Source of the DNA: Pirellulales bacterium
GTDB taxonomy: Bacteria > Planctomycetota > Planctomycetia > Pirellulales > Thermoguttaceae
DNA: 22,905 nt
Direction of reading: 5' to 3'
Assembly (NCBI GenBank): GCA_030642635.1
Contig: DAOWNK010000016.1
Coordinates: 1 to 22,905, forward strand
The notes below the pieces were generated by a model. The model was not told the DNA's origin, ran no database searches, and worked only from the letters and a program-made list of their open reading frames with translations. Each line of letters opens with the position of its first letter. The first letter of the stretch is position 1. Both the position numbers and the translations under genes were made by a program. Shown here in pieces: positions 20,302-22,905 of the stretch.

Positions 20302-22905
20302 CTATCCATCCCAGTCATCCAGATTCAACGCAAAACTGAGCGGGCCGAGAATATCCTCATCATCATTAAGCCCGTCCGATGAGTGGGCATAAACCATATC
20401 AAAAGCCTCCGCGATTCTCGACCAGCCGACACTGGTATTTTCCACTTTGGCCTGATCGTCCCTGGCCCAGAGAGTGTCGACCGTGCTTGAATCATCATAT
20501 AGGTGCGCCGTGTCGTTCCCGCCGTTTTGGGCATAGCTATGGACGTGCTCAAAATGCTTGGCACGAAATCGCAACGACCTATCGTACCAGACTAAGGCTT
20601 CGGTTCCCAGCGATAACAGATCGTTACCCGCCGAATCATACATAAGGGCTTGATCGTTGCCGCCGCGCGTTGCAAAGGCTCGAACCAACCCAAAGTCCTG
20701 GACACGATGATAGAACTCGAATCCAGCCAGGGTTTCTCCCTCAATTATACCCTCGTTTCCATCCGCAGTAAAAGTATCGTCGCCGTTTGAGTCGTAGAGC
20801 TTGGCCAATTCGTTCCCACCGGCAGTCGCGAAGCCTTCGACTTCGTCAAAATTGTTGACAATGTTCTTATAGGTATCTGCAGAGTATTCGTCGGTCATGC
20901 ATGCGTATGTTCCCGCCGCCGAAACAAAGAGATCATCATTCGCTGAAGCGTACAACTCGGCTGTGTCATAACCACCTTGCGAGGCATCGCCCGTGATCTC
21001 CTCGAAATACTTGGCCCAGTTGTCGAATCCGTCGCCGCTAAAGTGGCCTTCGCCGGCCGCATTGGCCGTAAATGTGTCGTCCCCAGACGAACCATCGAGT
21101 TCAGCCGTATCGTGACCACCTGCCGAGGCTTCGCCTATGATCTCCTCAAAATACTTGGCCCAGTTATGGAATCCGTCGCCGATCATGTGACCTTCGCCGT
21201 CGTACGCACTTGCCGTAAATGTGTCGTCCCCATACGAATCGAAGAGCTTGGCTGTATCGTGACCACCCATGGAACCCATGCCGCGGAACCGGTCGAAATA
21301 CTTCCCACGGTAGGAGTACGAACCGCCCGGGCCTGTCATTTTTGCTTCTCCGTCTATAGGCTTGCCCCAAAAGGAATCATCCCCGGTCGTATCGTAAAAC
21401 CAGGCTTCATCAAAACCGCTGCGTGTGGCAAATGCCTCGACCTTGTCAAATCCATAAGCCTCTGTGTACTGACCATCCGAATAAAAGAACTCGCCATAGC
21501 CGTTCCACGGCGCTGCGACGAATTTGTCGTCACCAGTCCAATCGTAGAATTTGGATTTATCATAACCGCCGGCCTCCGCCAGGGCGTGGACGTTCGCCAC
21601 GTTGCAAACATGGACCTGAGGAACCACAGCGCCGTCATAGTACAAATCGGCGCCGGTGTAATATCCGACAAACATGTCGTTCGTGGCTGCGTCGTGCATG
21701 ATCGCAAGATCGTCGCCATTGTTTCCCTGGGTAACTTCGATGAGATCCACCTCGGCAAACAACACTTGGAAATCGAACTGGCGAATCGCGCCGTGGTCGG
21801 CCCACAGTTGGAAGATGTCGTCACCCGGTGTCCCCTCGAGAGTAATTGAATTGCTTGCACCAGAACCGCCGTTGATTACGACGGCTCCCTGGAAATCCGC
21901 CCCAAGCGATTTGACGGTGATCGCATCGCTGTCGGTGGAGCCGTTGATCGTGATGGTCGCCCATGACATCGCCGCGACTTGTCCAACCAATGAACCGTTG
22001 ACCTTGACCTCAATATCATTACCGTTTCGCTCGATCAAGAATGTATCCGGATTGCCGTCGTCCGCCTGGTCGCCAGGAACAGGGTCATCGTTGGCGTCGA
22101 AGGCTACCACCACCGCTGGACTCAGGAAGTTTTCCGCCGCGACCGCGTCGATAAGGCCGGCGCCGGTCAGAAAATCGAACCCAGCGCTTTCCATATCAAT
22201 GGCGGTCGATTCGAGTGCGGTGTGAATCCTCCCAACAGGGGAATATGGAAACCCTTCAAGGAGCAGCGCCACAACCGCGGCGGCGTGTGGGGCAGCGGCG
22301 GACGTACCGAAAAAGTTTGGATAAGTATCTCCGTCAATATCGTAGCCAAAAAACGTAGTATTGGCTCCATCCGGGGCGACTATGTTCGGATTTGCTCTGT
22401 TCTCAGGGGTGGCCAAGCGGTTCCCGTCCTTGTCGAACAGAATCGTGGTGCCGCCCAGCGCCGTGAACGGTTCAGGTTGTGGCGGCGAGACACCAAATTC
22501 GGGAGTCTCGTAATACGCGGCCGCGCCGGTCGCAAGCGCTGCGGCGGTGTTGGCGTGGCCGTACAAGGTCGGGCTATTCGTGTCGAATTCAAAGTTAGTG
22601 CCACCGCCGAAATTCACGTACTTCATTAGCTGCGGACTTGCGCCGTCGTATCTTGTAAGCAGGATATTGTAGTCCAAGCTTTGTTGCGACGTGTTCGTGT
22701 ACGTCACGAATTCGAAGGGATTCTTCGTTATGTTGATGTTGTCCCAAGCACTCCCTGCCACGACATTTTGGGCCGACGCATCCAGTATGTAGATGTCCAT
22801 GTCGTTCATACACGATGGACCACCTTGAGGAGTTACTGAGCCAAATGGCTCATCCCATTGAAACGACAGAGTTATTCCTTCATCTGAAGCAAGCGTGAAG
22901 CCTTG
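20302..22905 (-). CDS. subtilase-family (S8-like) surface protein with eight C-terminal repeats, 5' end outside window
   Basis: The reading frame is open to the right edge; the apparent ATG at 22809 is internal, and 32 further in-frame codons upstream include SFQWDEPFGSVTPQGGPSC, typical of planctomycete S8 proteins. The visible 867 residues contain the end of the peptidase domain: NPNIVAPDGANTTFFGYD and GTSAAAPHAAAVVALLLEG with the catalytic Ser. The Asp and His should lie upstream, outside the window. A short beta domain follows, then eight repeats of about 55-70 residues built on GGxDxAxLYDSxGDDTFxA, probably calcium-binding and surface-exposed. Repeats 3 and 4 are nearly identical in DNA (about 21000-21060 and 21122-21180), a recent duplication. 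It ends in an acidic LNLDDWDG tail. Confidence 0.88.
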   Translation of the reverse strand, partial: QGFTLASDEGITLSFQWDEPFGSVTPQGGPSCMNDMDIYILDASAQNVVAGSAWDNINITKNPFEFVTYTNTSQQSLDYNILLTRYDGASPQLMKYVNFGGGTNFEFDTNSPTLYGHANTAAALATGAAAYYETPEFGVSPPQPEPFTALGGTTILFDKDGNRLATPENRANPNIVAPDGANTTFFGYDIDGDTYPNFFGTSAAAPHAAAVVALLLEGFPYSPVGRIHTALESTAIDMESAGFDFLTGAGLIDAVAAENFLSPAVVVAFDANDDPVPGDQADDGNPDTFLIERNGNDIEVKVNGSLVGQVAAMSWATITINGSTDSDAITVKSLGADFQGAVVINGGSGASNSITLEGTPGDDIFQLWADHGAIRQFDFQVLFAEVDLIEVTQGNNGDDLAIMHDAATNDMFVGYYTGADLYYDGAVVPQVHVCNVANVHALAEAGGYDKSKFYDWTGDDKFVAAPWNGYGEFFYSDGQYTEAYGFDKVEAFATRSGFDEAWFYDTTGDDSFWGKPIDGEAKMTGPGGSYSYRGKYFDRFRGMGSMGGHDTAKLFDSYGDDTFTASAYDGEGHMIGDGFHNWAKYFEEIIGEASAGGHDTAELDGSSGDDTFTANAAGEGHFSGDGFDNWAKYFEEITGDASQGGYDTAELYASANDDLFVSAAGTYACMTDEYSADTYKNIVNNFDEVEGFATAGGNELAKLYDSNGDDTFTADGNEGIIEGETLAGFEFYHRVQDFGLVRAFATRGGNDQALMYDSAGNDLLSLGTEALVWYDRSLRFRAKHFEHVHSYAQNGGNDTAHLYDDSSTVDTLWARDDQAKVENTSVGWSRIAEAFDMVYAHSSDGLNDDEDILGPLSFALNLDDWDG

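Noticed and set aside
22595..22813. Start of the subtilase-like protein at ATG 22809
   Set aside because: The frame stays open for 32 more codons to the window edge with family-typical sequence, and the catalytic Asp and His are missing, so the gene begins outside.

Overview
The window looks like a chromosomal segment from a planctomycete (Pirellulales-like). The support is the gene content: two DUF1080 (3-keto-glycoside hydrolase-like) proteins, a very large secreted alpha-2-macroglobulin beside a serpin, a giant S8-type surface protein with GGxDxAxLYDSxGDDTF repeats, and many palindromic dispersed repeats. This assignment rests on family knowledge; there is no rRNA or marker gene.

Positions 1-5784 hold the right part of an integrative element whose genes all read on the + strand. 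In order they are an unrecognised Lys/Arg-tailed protein, an intergenic region with two covarying dyads, two small AlpA/excisionase-like HTH proteins, a primase-helicase (CHC2-like zinc finger, TOPRIM, RepA/RecA-like ATPase), a TubC_N-like zinc-ribbon protein, an XRE-type regulator with its own sigma70 promoter at near-leaderless spacing, and a tyrosine integrase. The integrase stop codon lies inside a tRNA-Asn(GTT) gene on the other strand, which is the presumed attachment site. The left end of the element is outside the window. No capsid, packaging or conjugation genes are visible, so it resembles a satellite-like or plasmid-like integrative element.

Positions 5785-22905 look like resident chromosome. 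On the - strand are two DUF1080 paralogues downstream of an MFS permease, probably a sugar uptake and processing set. On the + strand are a secreted CAP-domain protein and a PAP2-like protein. Back on the - strand are a serpin (predicted P1-P1' Lys-Ser), a 2104-residue alpha-2-macroglobulin with an intact CTEQ thioester motif, a LarE-type sulfur transferase, a small conserved-looking protein, and the 3' part of a subtilase-family surface protein that runs off the right edge.

The most unusual signal is in this chromosomal part. It holds at least seven different families of short palindromic elements, several with the architecture hairpin-spacer-inverted hairpin (REPIN-like). One family occurs twice as an exactly 73-bp core. 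Both copies sit inside protein-coding genes, in the same orientation and reading frame relative to the gene, adding QWHRRLAGV...HRRDAGATD peptides to a PAP2-like protein and to the alpha-2-macroglobulin. A different element forms the C-terminus and stop codon of LarE. None of these families was found in the integrated element, which fits its more recent arrival. No RAYT or other transposase is in the window.
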